NCBI RefSeq assembly: GCF_037977385.1
Contig: NZ_CP150277.1
Coordinates: forward strand, 3,077,001 to 3,141,000
DNA from: Terribacillus sp. FSL K6-0262
Lineage (GTDB): Bacteria; Bacillota; Bacilli; Bacillales; Amphibacillaceae
Direction of reading: 5' to 3'
DNA length: 64,000 nt
Shown here: in pieces, positions 18,780-27,465 of the stretch
Layout of the letters: every line of letters starts with the position of its first letter
Position numbering within the stretch: the first letter of the stretch is position 1
The notes under the pieces: generated by a model
Database searches by the model: none
Told to the model about the DNA's origin: nothing
Seen by the model: the letters and a program-made list of their open reading frames with translations, nothing else
Made by a program: the position numbers and the translations under genes

Positions 18780-20096
18780 ATGAAAAATCATCAATTCAAA
18801 CAATATGCGCTTCAGCCGACAGTCAATGAAGCGATTGATAAACTTGGCTTTGCCAAACCAACACCGATCCAGGAAAAAGTCATCCCGGCTGTTCTGCGCG
18901 GGGAAAGCGTCATTGGGCAGTCCCATACCGGATCTGGTAAAACGCATTCCTATTTGATTCCATTGTTCAGCAAGTTGAAGGAAGGCGAACAGAACGCACA
19001 GTTCGTCGTCACGGCACCAACTCGGGAACTGGCCATCCAGATTTATGAGGAAGCCCGCCACTTCATCAAACTCGCCGGTAAAGAGCACGAATGGCATACC
19101 AAGCTGTTCATTGGCGGCACAGACAAAAAGAGATCGATCGAGAAATTGAAGACACAGCCGCAGATCGTCATCGGTACACCGGGCCGAATCCTCGATTTGA
19201 TGGAGGAGCAGGCTTTGGATCTGTATCCTGCTGCGAGCTTCGTCGTCGATGAGGCAGATTTGATGCTGGACCTTGGTTTCATCAAAGAAGTGGATCAGAT
19301 TTTGTCCCGGATGCGCCAGGATGTACAGCTGCTTGTATTCTCAGCGACAATTCCGGAGCGGCTGCAGCCATTCCTCAAAAAATACCTGGAGAATCCGAAG
19401 CACTTCGAAATCGGCGGTCATCTATCTCCTGAGACGATGGAACACCGCCTGATCCCGATGCGCCACCGCAGTGAAGCGGAGATGATCATGAAGATAGCTG
19501 GTGTCATCCAGCCCTATATGGCGATCATTTTTGTAAACGGAAAAGATGCCGCCAATGCCCTGGCAGCCGAATTGACGGATAAAGGGCTGCAGGTGGGCTT
19601 ATTGCACGGCGGACTCACGCCAAGGGAACGAAAGCGTGTATTGCGGGATATCCAGGAGCTGCGGTTCCAATACCTGGTTGCAACCGACTTGGCAGCACGC
19701 GGCATCGACATCAAGGGTGTCAGCCATGTCATCAATGCGCAGCTGCCAAAAGAGGAGCCTTTCTATGTACACCGCGTCGGACGGACTGCGCGTGCAGGAT
19801 TGGAAGGTACTGCAATCAGCTTGTATCATGATCATGACCTGGAGCTGATCCAGAAGCTCGACAAAAAGGGTCTTGCCTTCACGACCTATGACATTGCAGG
19901 TGGAGAGTGGAAGGAACTAAAAGCTTGGAATGAGCGGGTTACGCGGAAAAAGACGGAATCCGATAATGAATCCCAAGCATGGAAGCAAGTGCGGAAGCCG
20001 AAGAAAGTAAAACCGGGCTATAAGCGTAAAATGAAATATCAAAAAGATAAAATCAAGAAAAAGCTGGACCGAAAAGATCGTTTTAAGCGGAAGTAA
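18780..20096 (+). CDS. cshB: DEAD-box ATP-dependent RNA helicase CshB
   Basis: The 438-residue helicase has the Q motif ([17 protein letters not shown]), Walker [23 protein letters not shown] (DEAD box), SAT, and the RecA2 motifs [10 protein letters not shown] and [11 protein letters not shown] highly basic C-terminal tail ([20 protein letters not shown]) probably binds RNA. In B. subtilis CshB (YqfR) works with cold-shock proteins in RNA unwinding at low temperature and sits next to nfo, as here. The ATG follows AAAAGGAGTTACAC. Confidence 0.93.
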   Translation: MKNHQFKQYALQPTVNEAIDKLGFAKPTPIQEKVIPAVLRGESVIGQSHTGSGKTHSYLIPLFSKLKEGEQNAQFVVTAPTRELAIQIYEEARHFIKLAGKEHEWHTKLFIGGTDKKRSIEKLKTQPQIVIGTPGRILDLMEEQALDLYPAASFVVDEADLMLDLGFIKEVDQILSRMRQDVQLLVFSATIPERLQPFLKKYLENPKHFEIGGHLSPETMEHRLIPMRHRSEAEMIMKIAGVIQPYMAIIFVNGKDAANALAAELTDKGLQVGLLHGGLTPRERKRVLRDIQELRFQYLVATDLAARGIDIKGVSHVINAQLPKEEPFYVHRVGRTARAGLEGTAISLYHDHDLELIQKLDKKGLAFTTYDIAGGEWKELKAWNERVTRKKTESDNESQAWKQVRKPKKVKPGYKRKMKYQKDKIKKKLDRKDRFKRK

Positions 20097-20110
20097 GGAG
20101 AAAGAGATAT

Positions 20111-20998
20111 ATGATAATCGGATCACATGTCAGTATGAGCGGGAAGAAAATGCTATTGGGTTCCAGTGAGGAAGCGTATTCCTATGGCGCCAATGCGATG
20201 ATGATTTATACTGGGGCACCACAGAACACAAGAAGAAAGGCGATCGAAGAGCTGAACATCGAAGCAGGACGTGCGCATATGAAAGAGCACGGAATCACTG
20301 ACATCGTCGTGCATGCTCCTTATATCATCAATATCGGAAATACAATCAAGCCGGAGACTTTCGAGCTCGGTGTCAATTTCCTTCGCAGTGAAATCGAACG
20401 GACAGAAGCTATCGGGGCGGAACAGATCGTGCTTCATCCCGGTGCGCATGTCGGGGAAGGAGTCCCGGCTGCTATCCAGAAAATCATTGAAGGTCTGAAC
20501 GAAGTGCTGGAAAAAGAACAGAATGTCCAGATCGCATTGGAAACGATGGCTGGAAAAGGATCTGAGGTTGGATCGAACTTTGAAGAACTTGCGCGCATCA
20601 TCGATGGCGTTACGTATAATGACAAGCTATCCATTTGCTTCGATACTTGCCACACACATGATGCAGGCTATGATATCGTCAACGATTTCGATGGAGTATT
20701 GGATCATTTTGACAGGGTGATTGGCCTGGACAGGTTGAAAGTGATCCATGTCAATGACAGCAAGAATGAACGCGGAGCACGAAAAGACCGGCACGAAAAC
20801 ATTGGTTTTGGCCATATCGGCTACGATGCGCTGCGTTATATCGTCCATCACGATCAGCTGCAGCATTTGCCTAAGATTTTGGAAACACCTTATGTCGGGG
20901 AAGACAAGAAGAACAAAAAAGCACCTTATGCACATGAAATCGATATGCTGATGGCAAATAGTTTCAATCCGAACTTAAAAGAACATATCATGGCGTAA
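20111..20998 (+). CDS. nfo: Deoxyribonuclease IV (endonuclease IV)
   Basis: The 295-residue AP endonuclease has a TIM-barrel fold with the Nfo signatures [32 protein letters not shown] and [23 protein letters not shown], which carry the zinc ligands. It cleaves DNA at abasic sites in base-excision repair. It begins 14 bases after cshB behind AAGGAGAAAGAG, so the genes are probably cotranscribed. Confidence 0.97.
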   Translation: MIIGSHVSMSGKKMLLGSSEEAYSYGANAMMIYTGAPQNTRRKAIEELNIEAGRAHMKEHGITDIVVHAPYIINIGNTIKPETFELGVNFLRSEIERTEAIGAEQIVLHPGAHVGEGVPAAIQKIIEGLNEVLEKEQNVQIALETMAGKGSEVGSNFEELARIIDGVTYNDKLSICFDTCHTHDAGYDIVNDFDGVLDHFDRVIGLDRLKVIHVNDSKNERGARKDRHENIGFGHIGYDALRYIVHHDQLQHLPKILETPYVGEDKKNKKAPYAHEIDMLMANSFNPNLKEHIMA

Positions 20999-20999
20999 A

Positions 21000-21038
21000 A
21001 AAACACCCCGGAAGCAGCGATTGCTTCCGGGGTGTTTC
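21000..21038. terminator. Bidirectional terminator between nfo and yqfT
   Basis: AAACACCCCGGAAGCA pairs perfectly with TGCTTCCGGGGTGTTT between two convergent genes, with A- and T-rich flanks. Confidence 0.9.
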
Positions 21039-21039
21039 T

Positions 21040-21315
21040 CTACAGCTGGATGCCGTGTTCCTTCGCCAGCTGCAGGAATATTTGGTGGGTTTTTTGAGCG
21101 GTTTGTGTATCGGTGATTTGGGCGAGAGCCTTCAGCATCTGAAGCCGATCATTTTCTTTGAATGGATCTAATCTGTTCTGACGCAGAAATTGGACGATTT
21201 GGGATGCCTGTGAGGGCGTAAGGGGTACTTGATATGCTCGGCTTTGCTCCAGGATCTCATCTACAGTCAAATTCTTCAGCTTATTAAGGACGAGTTTATG
21301 GACGATGAAATTCAT
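21040..21315 (-). CDS. DUF2624 family protein (YqfT-like)
   Basis: The 91-residue cytoplasmic helical protein begins MNFIVHKLVLNKLKNLTVDEIL. The pattern TPSQASQIVQFLRQNRLDPFKENDRLQMLKAL matches the short DUF2624 family found next to nfo in Bacillus (yqfT). No function is known. It is transcribed towards nfo with a shared terminator. In B. subtilis yqfU, zur and yqfW follow at this place; they are absent here. Confidence 0.75.
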   Translation of the reverse strand: MNFIVHKLVLNKLKNLTVDEILEQSRAYQVPLTPSQASQIVQFLRQNRLDPFKENDRLQMLKALAQITDTQTAQKTHQIFLQLAKEHGIQL

Positions 21316-21434
21316 TGGAAACCTCCAGCTCTAAGGTGTGGATGAAGCATAGGAATTCCTTTATCTACCTGGTTAGTTTATGCCCAAATGACACAAAATA
21401 GAACCATACCTTACCCCAGATAAGGAGGTTTCAC

Positions 21435-21758
21435 ATGGATAAGGAGCAATTCGATCAAGATGTAAAGACAAAGCGTGATATGGAAACATCAGCAGAGATA
21501 TCTCCTGCGCAGGATGGCTACCGGCGTTCTGAAAAAGAAGAAGGAAACCATGCGACTGATTCTGGCAAGGTATTCGGCTATATCGCCTTGATCTTATCTG
21601 TTGCAGCTTTCTTTTTCGCACCGATCCTTGTCGGGGCAGCTGGTATCGTCTTCGGCGTATTGGCGAAGAGAAGAGGCGCAGATACGCTAGGAAACATCGC
21701 CTTGATTGTGAGCATTTTAGCAATTGTCATATCGCTATTCACAGCACCATATGTATAA
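21435..21758 (+). CDS. Small two-helix membrane protein, YqfX-like
   Basis: This 107-residue protein has a charged N-terminus of about 45 residues followed by two transmembrane helices (about 46-72 and 84-104). They are joined by VFGVLAKRRGADTLG, a pattern of the DUF4190-type small membrane proteins. The position before ispG matches yqfX of B. subtilis. Function unknown. The ATG follows AGATAAGGAGGTTTCAC, a strong site. Confidence 0.75.
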   Translation: MDKEQFDQDVKTKRDMETSAEISPAQDGYRRSEKEEGNHATDSGKVFGYIALILSVAAFFFAPILVGAAGIVFGVLAKRRGADTLGNIALIVSILAIVISLFTAPYV

Positions 21759-21790
21759 AAAAAGCTGACTCCATCCGGAGTCAGCTTTCT
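21758..21790. terminator. Bidirectional terminator between yqfX-like gene and ispG
   Basis: AAGCTGACTCC-ATCC-GGAGTCAGCTT separates the convergent genes, with an A-run on one side and a T-rich stretch on the other. Confidence 0.85.
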
Positions 21791-22899
21791 TATGCTTCAG
21801 CTGCTTCTTTTTCTTTTGCTTGTTTTGCAAAATATTCTTCAGCAAGCTTATCGATTTCGACTTTCAATTCCTCGACCATTGTTTCTTCAGGTACTTTCCG
21901 AATGATTTCACCGTGGCGGAACAGCAATCCTTCTCCGCGGGCACCGGCGATGCCGATATCCGCTTCGCGTGCTTCACCAGGGCCGTTGACCGCACATCCG
22001 AGTACGGCGACTTTGATAGGTGCCTTGATCGTGCTGATATACTCTTCCACTTCATTCGCAATGCTGATCAAGTCGATTTCGATGCGTCCGCATGTAGGGC
22101 AGGAAATCAATGTCGCTGCATTGGAAGATAAATTGAATATTTTGAGCAGCTCGCGTGCCACTTTTACTTCTTCCACTGGATCCGCGCTAAGGGAAATCCG
22201 CATGGTGCTTCCGATTCCTTTACTTAGGATGGCGCCCAGACCGGCAGCACTTTTTACTGTACCGGCAAACAGTGTTCCTGATTCAGTGATACCAAGGTGA
22301 AGCGGGTAAGGGATCACTTCTGCCGCTTTTTCATATGCTTCGATGGCCAAGGATACATCGGATGCCTTAAGGGATACGATGATGTCATGGAAATCGAGTT
22401 CTTCCAAGATCTTGATATGATGCAAGGCACTCTCTACCATGCCATCTGCAGTCGGATAACCGTATTTTTCAAGGATGTGACGCTCCAATGAACCAGCGTT
22501 TACACCGATACGAATCGGAATGCCTTTTGCTTTGGCTGCGTTGACGACCGCCTCAACCTTTTCCCGTTTACCGATGTTGCCTGGGTTGATCCGGATTTTG
22601 TCCGCTCCGCCTTCGATCGCTTTCAGAGCCAATTTATAGTTGAAATGAATATCTACAACCAGCGGAATGTTTATACGTTTCTTGATTTCAGGAATCGCCT
22701 CGGCTGCACGCTGGTCAGGGCATGCAACTCGCACGACTTGACAGCCTGCTTCCTCAAGACGCAGTATTTCCGCTACCGTAGCTTCCACGTCATGTGTCTT
22801 TGTTGTTGTCATGGACTGAATGACAACCTCGTTTTTACCGCCGATCGTAATGTCCCCGACTTTGACCGGACGGGTGTCTTTTCTGTGTATTAATGCCAT
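21790..22899 (-). CDS. ispG: (E)-4-hydroxy-3-methylbut-2-enyl-diphosphate synthase
   Basis: The 369-residue enzyme has an N-terminal TIM barrel ([27 protein letters not shown]) and a C-terminal 4Fe-4S domain with [11 protein letters not shown] and [10 protein letters not shown]. It converts MEcPP to HMBPP in the MEP pathway using flavodoxin or ferredoxin electrons, just before IspH. The GTG-free ATG start follows AAAGGAGCGATAT. It is upstream of nothing on the same strand except the divergent LysM protein region. Confidence 0.97.
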   Translation of the reverse strand: MALIHRKDTRPVKVGDITIGGKNEVVIQSMTTTKTHDVEATVAEILRLEEAGCQVVRVACPDQRAAEAIPEIKKRINIPLVVDIHFNYKLALKAIEGGADKIRINPGNIGKREKVEAVVNAAKAKGIPIRIGVNAGSLERHILEKYGYPTADGMVESALHHIKILEELDFHDIIVSLKASDVSLAIEAYEKAAEVIPYPLHLGITESGTLFAGTVKSAAGLGAILSKGIGSTMRISLSADPVEEVKVARELLKIFNLSSNAATLISCPTCGRIEIDLISIANEVEEYISTIKAPIKVAVLGCAVNGPGEAREADIGIAGARGEGLLFRHGEIIRKVPEETMVEELKVEIDKLAEEYFAKQAKEKEAAEA

Positions 22900-23015
22900 T
22901 TATATATCGCTCCTTTGATTATCGCGAGGAAAACAGGGATATATCCTTATATTTTCCCATTATAATGCTAATCCTGTTAAATTAGAAGTAACTAGGCTCA
23001 AGTTTAATAAAATCT

Positions 23016-23366
23016 TCATTTAAGATAATGGGGAAAATAATAGGCGGATCCTGCATCCAGTGCATACGGATCCTTTCCCGGATTCAGTTCCTCGAAATCC
23101 CGGATCACCTGTTCCATCGTAACGCGCAAGTCATTATTGTTCAACTCATTTGCTACGGATAGAAGCGTATCGCCTTGTTTTACCTGCAGCAGCACGGGCT
23201 GAAACGTCTCCTGGTGCGTTCCTTGATTTTCATCGGCTCCGGGTTCTTCTGTTTTTGTTTCTGCCTGTTTGGGGACAGCAGGTATCGGACTTCCGATCGT
23301 CAGATCCTTCCATATACTCATGAATAAAGCACAGCAAAATAGAAAGATGCCCATCCGTTTCCACAT
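23016..23366 (-). CDS. LysM-domain membrane-anchored protein (YqfZ-like)
   Basis: The 116-residue protein has an N-terminal hydrophobic segment (MGIFLFCCALFMSIW) acting as signal or anchor, then a Pro/Glu-rich linker. A C-terminal LysM-like unit follows (VKQGDTLLSVANELN...VIRDFEELNPGKDPYALDAGSAYYFP). LysM modules bind peptidoglycan or spore-coat glycans. B. subtilis yqfZ occupies the same position after ispG. It is probably a cell-surface or spore-associated protein; the target is unknown. Confidence 0.8.
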   Translation of the reverse strand: MWKRMGIFLFCCALFMSIWKDLTIGSPIPAVPKQAETKTEEPGADENQGTHQETFQPVLLQVKQGDTLLSVANELNNNDLRVTMEQVIRDFEELNPGKDPYALDAGSAYYFPHYLK

Positions 23367-23489
23367 AAGACCTTCCTCCGATCCAGGACTATTATGATAA
23401 GTATTAGGCAGAGGGAGGGAAATACCTTTTATAGTGAAACAAAAAGTCGATTTGAACGTATAAAGATAGTAGAAGAAAGGAGTATGGAC

Positions 23490-24125
23490 ATGCTGGATTA
23501 CAATTGGATCCCAGTTTTTATGACAGGTCTTGGGACAATGTTTCTTATCGGGGAGATCCTCGTTAAAGCCAAAGGAATCTTTTTCTTGTTGGGGGCAGGC
23601 TTCATCAGTACTTACTTTATCAGTTATCTGGATCCATCGAGCTTATGGTATATGCTTCCGCTCTATTTTATCGGCATGCTGCTGATTGTCATTGACGGGA
23701 AATTGCTTAATGACGGGACACTCAGCGTAATTGGCCTATTGACGATGCTGCTTACTGTCGGATTCACAGCACCGAATTGGACAGCGGGAATCTATGCGAT
23801 CATCGGAGTGATAGTCGGAGCGGCGGGATCCATGATTTTTCTCAAAGCGTTCCCGAAAAGGGATATGTGGGGCAAGATAGCCTTGCTTGATACGCTAAGT
23901 TCCGACAAAGGATATAATTCCATGAATGAGACATATGCTGCGCTCGTGGGACAGGAAGGGGAAACGGTGACACCGATGCGCCCATCTGGCACGGTCCGTG
24001 TCGATGGCCGTGAATTAAGTGCTGTCACAGATGGAAAGTGGCTGGATAGGGGCAGCCGTATCAAAGTGACGAATGTCAGCGGTGCTCGGATCATGGTGGA
24101 GCAAGCGGAAGAAAATAAAGAATAG
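23490..24125 (+). CDS. NfeD-family membrane protein (short form)
   Basis: About 211 residues: several N-terminal transmembrane helices (about 8-125), then a soluble OB-fold-like domain with GQEGETVTPMRPSGTVRVDG and DRGSRIKVTNVSGARIMVEQ, typical of the NfeD C-terminus. No ClpP-class protease domain is present, so it is the short form. Short NfeD proteins normally partner with flotillin or slipin proteins; none is encoded here. The ATG at 23490 is best placed behind AGAAAGGAG. Confidence 0.8.
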   Translation: MLDYNWIPVFMTGLGTMFLIGEILVKAKGIFFLLGAGFISTYFISYLDPSSLWYMLPLYFIGMLLIVIDGKLLNDGTLSVIGLLTMLLTVGFTAPNWTAGIYAIIGVIVGAAGSMIFLKAFPKRDMWGKIALLDTLSSDKGYNSMNETYAALVGQEGETVTPMRPSGTVRVDGRELSAVTDGKWLDRGSRIKVTNVSGARIMVEQAEENKE

Positions 24126-24147
24126 AGAAAGAATTCTATTAAATAAA

Positions 24148-24186
24148 TTGTAAATTTCTATACAAGACCTTTACAAGCCTCCTGAC
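24148..24186 (+). promoter_or_regulatory. Candidate PhoP (Pho) box before the Na/Pi cotransporter
   Basis: Hexamers TTGTAA (24148), TATACA (24159) and TTTACA (24170) recur every 11 bases, followed by a weaker CCTGAC (24181). This fits the Bacillus PhoP box of TTAACA-like direct repeats with about 5-base spacers, and suits the downstream phosphate transporter. Confidence 0.6.
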
Positions 24187-24235
24187 ACAATCAATAATTG
24201 GATTAGGGAACACAGAAAGGGAAGGAAGGCTTGCA

Positions 24236-25858
24236 TTGTCTAATTGGGAATTTATCATCTTTGAATTTATCGGAGGTTTGGGCCTGTTTCTCTTTTCGAT
24301 CCGTTATTTGGGGGATGGATTGCAGCGGGCATATGGCAGGCAGCTGCAGCTTGCCATGCATCGCTTTACGGTTCATCCGCTGATCGGAGTATTATCAGGT
24401 CTTATCGTAACAGTCCTCATTCAAAGCAGCACCGCAACAAGCATACTCATTGTCGGACTGGTGAACGCAGGTTATCTAACATTGAGACAGGCAGTTTCTG
24501 TCCTGATGGGGGCCAATATCGGGACGACATTGACCGCATTTTTCATTGGTATCAATCTGATTCAATTCGGACTGCCGATCATGGCTCTGGGCGCATTCCT
24601 GATTTATTTCTTCGTCAATCAGCGAGCGCAGCAAATCGGAAAGGTCTTATTCGGGGCCGGAGGTATTTTTTATGGACTTACTCTGATCGGAAAGGGACTG
24701 CATCCAATCCTGGATATGGAGGCCTTCCAGTCTTTGGCTGCGAGCATGCACAGCAATCCGATAGCCGGTGCCGCCATCGGGACTTTCACGACCATCGTGG
24801 TGCAAAGCAGTGGCGCGACAGTCGCTATCCTGCAAGAACTATACGCGCAGAATGGTATTGATCTTACCGGAGCCATGCCGGTTTTACTTGGAGACAATCT
24901 AGGCACGACCTTGACAGCAATGCTTGCAGCAATCGGTACTACCGTACAGGCAAAGCGGGCGGCGCTGAGTCATGTGATGTTCAATGCTATCGGAATGATC
25001 GTTTTTTTGTTGATTCTTCCATTATTTGTCGATATCGTAGCATGGATGCAGCACACATTCGAGCTGAATGACAAACTGACTATTGCCAGCGCGCATGGCT
25101 TTTATAATATAGCCAATACATTATTGGTGCTGCCGTTTCTAAGTCTGTTCGTCTGGTTCATAACAAAAATGATACCAGGTGAAGAAGAAAAGCCGATGGC
25201 ACTGACCAATCATCTTGATCCATTATTCATCCAGCAATCCCCGGTCGTCGCATTGGAGCAAGCGAAGCTGGAAGTTCTCCATATGGGCAGGCTGGCAGTG
25301 GATGGATTGGAGCAAGCCAGTACATATGCAAATAATCACGAAAGGCAATTTGCGGATTTGTCGATGCAGCTGGAGAAGGAAGTAAATAGGAAGGATCGGG
25401 AAATCACCGATTATTTATCTAAAATCTCCACAAATACGCTGTCAGAGGAAGAAAGATCTAGGCACGCAGCGCTCCTGGATGCCATCAGGGATATCGAGCG
25501 AATCGGAGATCATTTCGAAAATATCGTCGAGTTCGTGGATTTTCAAATTTCAAGCAATATCAAACTGACGAAGGAAGCGCAGCAGGAATTGAATAGTATG
25601 TTCGATTTGACAATCATGACAGTAAGACAGGCCATAGAAGCATTGGACAAGCAGGATCGTGAAACCGCACTTGCAGTCCTGCAAAAGGAAGATAAAATCG
25701 ACAATATGGAACGAACTTTCAGGAAGTCGCACCTCATCCGGCTCAATGAAGGAAAGTGTACCGGTTCTGCGGGAATCGTATTCGTTGATATCATAAGTAA
25801 TTTGGAACGTGTAGGCGATCATGCCGTGAATATTGCGCAGCTTATACTGGTGGAATAG
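24236..25858 (+). CDS. Na/Pi cotransporter family protein with PhoU-like domain
   Basis: The 540-residue protein has two Na/Pi-cotransporter II half-repeats in the membrane part, with IQSSTATSILIVGL and VVQSSGATVAILQ. These are followed (about residue 335 onward) by a helical PhoU-like domain containing RDIERIGDHFENI and NLERVGDHAVNI. Such YjbB/NptA-type proteins move phosphate with sodium. The start is TTG at 24236 behind GGGAAGGAAGGCTTGCA. A Pho-box-like array lies upstream, suggesting induction on phosphate starvation together with pst. Confidence 0.9.
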   Translation: MSNWEFIIFEFIGGLGLFLFSIRYLGDGLQRAYGRQLQLAMHRFTVHPLIGVLSGLIVTVLIQSSTATSILIVGLVNAGYLTLRQAVSVLMGANIGTTLTAFFIGINLIQFGLPIMALGAFLIYFFVNQRAQQIGKVLFGAGGIFYGLTLIGKGLHPILDMEAFQSLAASMHSNPIAGAAIGTFTTIVVQSSGATVAILQELYAQNGIDLTGAMPVLLGDNLGTTLTAMLAAIGTTVQAKRAALSHVMFNAIGMIVFLLILPLFVDIVAWMQHTFELNDKLTIASAHGFYNIANTLLVLPFLSLFVWFITKMIPGEEEKPMALTNHLDPLFIQQSPVVALEQAKLEVLHMGRLAVDGLEQASTYANNHERQFADLSMQLEKEVNRKDREITDYLSKISTNTLSEEERSRHAALLDAIRDIERIGDHFENIVEFVDFQISSNIKLTKEAQQELNSMFDLTIMTVRQAIEALDKQDRETALAVLQKEDKIDNMERTFRKSHLIRLNEGKCTGSAGIVFVDIISNLERVGDHAVNIAQLILVE

Positions 25859-25889
25859 ACAGGAAGATATCTCCCTGTCTATTTTTTTC
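25855..25889 (+). terminator. Terminator after the Na/Pi cotransporter
   Basis: ATAGACAGG and CCTGTCTAT flank a short loop and are followed by a seven-T run. Confidence 0.85.
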
Positions 25890-25974
25890 TTGCCAAGCTG
25901 TCCGCAGACATGCTATAGTATTCCTGTCAGTTAACGAGTTCAAAAAAACATAATAAAAATTTATGTTAAAACGA

Positions 25975-26003
25975 TTGACAAGTTATCGGGAGCATGGTAA
26001 ATT
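25975..26003 (+). promoter_or_regulatory. Promoter of the tRNA cluster
   Basis: A perfect TTGACA (25975-25980), a 17-base spacer and TAAATT (25998-26003) lie about 40 bases before tRNA-Asn. Confidence 0.65.
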
Positions 26004-26043
26004 ATATATCGTCGCTAATACATAACTTACTTATTAACATTAT

Positions 26044-26118
26044 TCCACAGTAGCTCAGTGGTAGAGCTATCGGCTGTTAACCGATCGGTCGCAGGTTCGA
26101 ATCCTGCCTGTGGAGCCA
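26044..26118 (+). tRNA. tRNA-Asn (anticodon GTT), CCA encoded
   Basis: Acceptor TCCACAG pairs with CTGTGGA, the anticodon loop is CTGTTAA and the T loop TTCGAAT; discriminator G and CCA are encoded. First gene of a six-tRNA operon. Confidence 0.95.
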
Positions 26119-26119
26119 T

Positions 26120-26196
26120 GGCGGTGTAGCTCAGCTGGCTAGAGCGTACGGTTCATACCCGTGAGGTCGGGGGTTCGATTCCCTCCGCCGCTACCA
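26120..26196 (+). tRNA. tRNA-Met (anticodon CAT, elongator type), CCA encoded
   Basis: A full cloverleaf with acceptor GGCGGTG / CGCCGCT and anticodon loop TTCATAC. The acceptor is not the initiator type, and positions 4-5 are G-G rather than the C-C typical of lysidine tRNA-Ile, so I assign elongator Met. Confidence 0.88.
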
Positions 26197-26213
26197 TATA
26201 TATTTTAGCCCGT

Positions 26214-26287
26214 GGCGGTTGTGGCGAAGTGGTTAACGCACCGGATTGTGGCTCCGGCATTCGTGGGTTCGATCCCCATCAATCGCC
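26214..26287 (+). tRNA. tRNA-His (anticodon GTG), no encoded CCA
   Basis: It has the extra G(-1) at 26214 opposite C73 (26287), the hallmark of tRNA-His, and anticodon loop TTGTGGC. The bases after C73 are CTT, so CCA must be added after transcription. Confidence 0.93.
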
Positions 26288-26301
26288 CTTTAAACATCAC
26301 T

Positions 26302-26378
26302 GGACCCTTAGCTCAGTTGGTTAGAGCTATCGGCTCATAACCGATCGGTCGCAGGTTCGAGTCCTGCAGGGTCCACCA
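26302..26378 (+). tRNA. tRNA with CAT anticodon, probably tRNA-Ile2 (lysidine type), CCA encoded
   Basis: Acceptor GGACCCT / AGGGTCC gives C4-G69 and C5-G68, the pairs recognised by TilS in E. coli tRNA-Ile2. The anticodon loop is CTCATAA. I therefore prefer isoleucine (k2CAU) to methionine. The anticodon arm and T arm are almost the same as in the tRNA-Asn of this cluster. Confidence 0.8.
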
Positions 26379-26402
26379 TTTGAAGAATTTCATATGCAAT
26401 GC

Positions 26403-26495
26403 GGAGGAATACCCAAGTTTGGCTGAAGGGATCGGTCTTGAAAACCGACAGGGGCTTAACGGCTCGCGGGGGTTCGAATCCCTCTTCCTCCGCCA
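26403..26495 (+). tRNA. tRNA-Ser (anticodon TGA), CCA encoded
   Basis: Acceptor GGAGGAA / TTCCTCC, anticodon loop CTTGAAA and a long variable arm (AGGGGCTTAACGGCTCG region) identify a class II tRNA-Ser. Confidence 0.95.
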
Positions 26496-26501
26496 TAAAA
26501 T

Positions 26502-26574
<73 letters not shown>

Positions 26575-26581
26575 CTCTGAA

Positions 26582-26613
26582 AACAGCAGTTCATCAGAAC
26601 TGCTGTTTTTTTA
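26582..26613 (+). terminator. Terminator of the tRNA operon
   Basis: AACAGCAGTTC-ATCA-GAACTGCTGTT is followed by a T-run, eight bases after tRNA-Phe. Confidence 0.9.
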
Positions 26614-26747
26614 TGTTTTAAAAGCAGAAGGCCGGGGAGAATATACAGGGGCTTAAAGCAAAATGCTTGCCGTTTCTGACAAGCTTTGGTACGCTTTACG
26701 AAAAGGTAATCACCTTTGGACTACATATCATTCAAGGAGGAATAATC

Positions 26748-27359
26748 ATGGCTAAATTTGAACTACCGGAATTGCCTTACGCATATGACGCACTTGAGCC
26801 TCATATCGATAAGGAAACAATGAACATCCACCACACAAAACATCACAACACATACGTGACAAAGCTTAACGACGCTATCGCTGGAAAAGCTGACTTGGAA
26901 AGCAAATCCTTGGAAGAGCTTGTTGCAGGTGTTAACGAACTTCCTTCCGATGTACAGACAGCTGTACGCAACAATGGTGGCGGTCACTATAACCACAGCC
27001 TATTCTGGAAGCTTCTTTCCCCGAATGGCGGCGGCGAACCAACTGGAGAAGTTGCTAGCGCCATTGCAAACAAATACGGTACATTCGATAAATTCAAAGA
27101 AGAATTTGCAGCAGCTGCAGCTGGCCGTTTCGGTTCTGGCTGGGCATGGCTGGTAGTGGAAAACGGTGAAGTTGATATTGTTTCCACACCTAACCAAGAT
27201 AACCCTGTCATGGAAGGTAAAACACCGATTCTTGGCCTTGACGTATGGGAGCATGCTTACTACTTGAAATACCAAAACAAACGTCCGGATTACATCAGTG
27301 CTTTCTGGAACGTTGTAAATTGGGATGAAGTGGAGCGTCTTTACAGAGAAGCTAAATAA
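26748..27359 (+). CDS. sodA: Superoxide dismutase (Mn/Fe family)
   Basis: The 203-residue enzyme has metal ligands in [10 protein letters not shown] (His27-type region), [10 protein letters not shown], and the C-terminal [15 protein letters not shown] motif. The residues [11 protein letters not shown] are typical of the manganese form. It dismutes superoxide in the cytoplasm. The ATG at 26748 follows TCAAGGAGGAATAATC; an in-frame upstream GTG-like extension is not supported. A possible promoter TTGCCG-17-TACGCT lies at about 26668-26696. It is monocistronic with its own terminator. Confidence 0.97.
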   Translation: MAKFELPELPYAYDALEPHIDKETMNIHHTKHHNTYVTKLNDAIAGKADLESKSLEELVAGVNELPSDVQTAVRNNGGGHYNHSLFWKLLSPNGGGEPTGEVASAIANKYGTFDKFKEEFAAAAAGRFGSGWAWLVVENGEVDIVSTPNQDNPVMEGKTPILGLDVWEHAYYLKYQNKRPDYISAFWNVVNWDEVERLYREAK

Positions 27360-27377
27360 GGCATCATTATAAAGAGG

Positions 27378-27411
27378 GACATCAGCTTTTTAGCTGGTGT
27401 CTTTTTTTGTG
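27378..27411 (+). terminator. Terminator after sodA
   Basis: GACATCAGCT-TTTT-AGCTGGTGTC is followed by a seven-T run. Confidence 0.9.
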
Positions 27412-27465
27412 CATATCTCTTTTTTGTAAGCAGATACTAAGTAGCAGTAAAAGGAGGCGGGCAAT

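Noticed and set aside
24146..24200. Ordinary sigma-A promoter before the Na/Pi cotransporter
   Set aside because: No acceptable -35 hexamer at normal spacing; the 11-base repeated hexamers better fit a PhoP-activated promoter.
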